From Melieria omissa (Eukaryota > Arthropoda > Insecta > Diptera > Ulidiidae): a DNA stretch of 64,000 nt. Each line of letters starts with the position of its first letter. Within the stretch, counting starts at the first letter, position 1. Made by a program: the position numbers and the translations under genes. Location of the stretch: positions 107,968,330 through 108,032,329 of the forward strand of contig OZ020268.1 in NCBI GenBank assembly GCA_963971225.1, read 5' to 3'. Positions 62,153-64,000 of the stretch are shown piece after piece. Below the pieces are notes generated by a model. It was not told the DNA's origin, ran no database searches, and was given only the letters and a program-made list of their open reading frames with translations.

Positions 62153-62907
62153 TCATGTGTACAACTTTGCTTCCACCGTTTTCCGACAGGTGGCTGTACC
62201 GGCTGACGCTGGTTGAAATACATAGATGGCACTGCCTTTAAAGTGAGTGTGGACAGTGCCTAACGAATTGTCATCGAGGGAAGTTTCAGTGACAGTTGTT
62301 CTTGTTTTCGTATTATTCACGCTCGAAAATGTCCGTTTATGTGCCCAATTCTCGCCATTTGCGGGAAGTTTTACTTTTCTGTTACAATTCGAAAAAAAAA
62401 TGCAGCTGAAGCGCATCGAATGCTCTCAGAAACTTACGGTGATGCTGCTCTGAGTGAAAGAACGTGTCGGGAGTGGTTTCAACGTTTTAAAAATGGTGAT
62501 TTCGTGGTTAGTGAAAATGGTGAGTCATCCTCCAACACGACAATGCTCGGCCTCACGTCGCAAAAGTGGTCAAAAAGTACCTGGAAACGCTGAAATGGGA
62601 AGTCTTGCCCCACCCGCCGTATTCCCCAGATGTCGCCCCTTCTGACTTCCACCTATTTCGTTCGATGGCACACGGCCTGGCAGATCAACATTTTCAATCC
62701 TTCGAAGAATTGGAAAATGGATTGCTTCATGGATAGCGTCAAAAGAGGACTCCTTTTTTCGAGCCGGGATCCGAAAATTGCCGGAAAGATGGGAGAAAGT
62801 TGTCGCTAGCGACGGACAATACTTTAAATAATACATCTGTAAGCACTTTTTCGCAATAAAGCTTTTAATTTTGGAAAAAAACGGCGGAAGCAAAGTTGTA
62901 CACCTGA
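62153..62907 (+). mobile_element. Internally deleted mauritiana-type mariner, 755 bp
   Basis: It has the same ends as the 42466 element (start TCATGTGTACAACTTTGC, one mismatch; end GTTGTACACCTGA) and is flanked by TA. The start codon MSVYVPNSRH is present at 62329, but an extra A in the AAAAAAAAA run breaks the frame. After GDFVVSENGE the sequence jumps to the HDNARPHVAKV region, removing about 500 bp of the catalytic core. VAPSDFHLF is preserved downstream. One base lost at 62717 breaks the C-terminus. It is a non-autonomous derivative. Confidence 0.9.
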
Positions 62908-63715
62908 TAAATATACAAATTTTATACTTTTTATCAATTAACCATTTCAGCATCAGTCACAAAATCTACCATTACAATAATTAAATATTATTTACCGAAT
63001 TTATACATACTTGTTCAACGTCTTATAGTCCTATTCCAGCTTGAAACAAAATTCACCATGGTCGCAATTTAATACTTTTTGTGTTTGGATACCGGCATCA
63101 GTCACAAAATTTTACATTGTAACAATTGAATATTTTGCTTCAACTGGTACTTGTTCCTCTTTTTACAGTCTATCTATGGCACCAGTCACAAAATTCTCGT
63201 AGTCATAATTTAAAATTTTTTATCAATTGATACTTTTGAATCCCATTCCGGCATCAGTCCCAAAATTTTACATTGTAATAGTTAAATATTTTGGTCCAAC
63301 TGATACTTTTTCCTCTTCTTAGAGTCTTAATACGGCTCCAGTCACAAAATTCATGTAGAAAATTAAACACTTTGTATGAATTGATACTTTTGAACCTCAT
63401 TTTGGCATCAGTCACAAACTGTTTCATTGAAAAAATTGAATATTTTTCTCCAACTGGTACTTGTTCCTCTTCTTACAGTCTAAATATGGCACCAGTCACA
63501 AAATCCTTGTAGTCACAAGTTGAAAGTTTGTATGAATTGATACTTCTGAACCTCATTCCGGCCTAAGCCATACAATTTTTCATAGTAATAATGGAATATT
63601 TTGCTCCAACTGAAACTTGTTTCTCTTTTTCAGTCTAAATATGGCACCAGTCACAAAATTCTTCTAGAAACAATTTAACACTTTGTATCAATTCATACTT
63701 TTGAAACTCATTTGA
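62908..63715. repeat. Tandem repeat, ~155-bp unit made of two related halves, about 5 copies
   Basis: GGCATCAGTCACAAAATTTT alternates with GGCACCAGTCACAAAATTCT at about 63095, 63180, 63243, 63328, 63404, 63487, 63558 and 63642. Matching halves include ACTGGTACTTGTTCCTCTT and GATACTTTTGAACCTCATT. The halves are about 75-85 bp apart and the higher-order unit is about 155 bp. A further unit lies to the left of the mariner at 62070-62152. Confidence 0.85.
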
Positions 63716-63729
63716 GAACTTTGAAATAG

Positions 63730-64000
63730 AAAAAAATTTAGATGTATGAATCTACAGACTGAGATCCAAAACAAGTATGTTTCCCCTATCTGACATATTT
63801 TGGTCCTGAAAGTTGAATATACAAAATTTAGTTAAAATGAGACAATTTTCCTCTTTCATTTGATATCCATATCTTCATCATTGCGCAACCGCAGATATTT
63901 AAAAAAATATTTGAAATGTGTATGTCCATAAAATTGTTAAGTCCTTTAAGAAGGTTTTGGGTCAGAAAATGAAAAACTGACTATGCCCGGATATTATAAA
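63730..64000 (+). repeat. Dispersed repeat E, copy running off the window
   Basis: GACATATTTTGGTCCTGAAA, TTTCATTTGATATCCATATC and AATGAAAAACTGACTATGCC match 43810-44030. It continues past the window end. Confidence 0.7.

Larger units (their letters stand above)
25893..64000 (-). other. Upstream region of the receptor gene, probably one or more long 5' introns
   Basis: The first visible receptor exon begins with a split codon, so at least one more coding exon lies upstream. None is recognisable in these 38 kb, which are built of repeats and AT-rich or microsatellite DNA. The simplest reading is a very long intron, but a small 5' exon could have been missed. Repeats and transposons inside are listed separately. 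Confidence 0.5.

Overview
This window looks like nuclear DNA of a higher dipteran, probably a tephritid-type fruit fly. The species call is an inference. It rests on an insect AMPA-type glutamate receptor with long repeat-filled introns, several mariner families, a tRNA-headed SINE and abundant GT/CA and TTG/CAG microsatellites. There is no prokaryotic organisation.

Only one conventional host gene can be supported. It is a partial ionotropic glutamate receptor subunit on the minus strand, most like Drosophila GluRIB; GluRIA is the alternative. Eight consecutive exons run from 25892 down to 5720, and all seven introns between them are GT-AG with matching phases (0,0,0,1,0,0,1). Together they encode about 629 residues: the second half of the amino-terminal domain, ligand-binding lobe S1, M1, the pore loop with Q at the Q/R site, M3 with SYTANLAAF, and the start of S2. 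The signal peptide and first half of the amino-terminal domain lie upstream, either beyond 64000 or unseen. The rest of S2, M4 and the C-tail lie left of position 1. Two low-complexity insertions mark this subunit: a Gly/Ser-rich block in the amino-terminal domain and a His/Pro/Gly-rich extension of the M1-pore loop.

Everything else is intron or flank, dominated by transposons and repeats. 1-5600 holds a mariner 3' fragment, tandem duplications, an internally deleted Tc1/mariner-superfamily element and a hAT-like MITE. 6151-10545 holds a dispersed 0.6-kb repeat, a tRNA-like SINE head and a 145-bp minisatellite. 10643-18156 holds a TTAA-flanked element, a LINE RNase H/zinc-knuckle remnant and a near-complete SINE. 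19202-21680 and 22014-25182 hold TTAA-flanked MITEs, a 143-bp hAT MITE with perfect 8-bp target duplication, and tandem repeats. 25893-64000 contains no exon I can recognise. It holds a ~700-bp (TAAAA)n array, a dead mariner-like element, a LINE nested in a TTAA element, a PIF/Harbinger-like element nested in another TTAA element, three related defective mauritiana-type mariners (one at the window start), a degenerate satellite near 47 kb, and one mariner of the irritans type with an uninterrupted 349-codon transposase at 60673-61722.

The most notable non-gene observation is a set of TTAA-flanked elements with CCCTTTCG...CGAAAGGG-type ends, probably piggyBac-type MITEs, in at least six places. 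Several are split by other transposons, so the relative order of insertions can be read. I see no operon, CRISPR array or other obviously novel multi-gene system.
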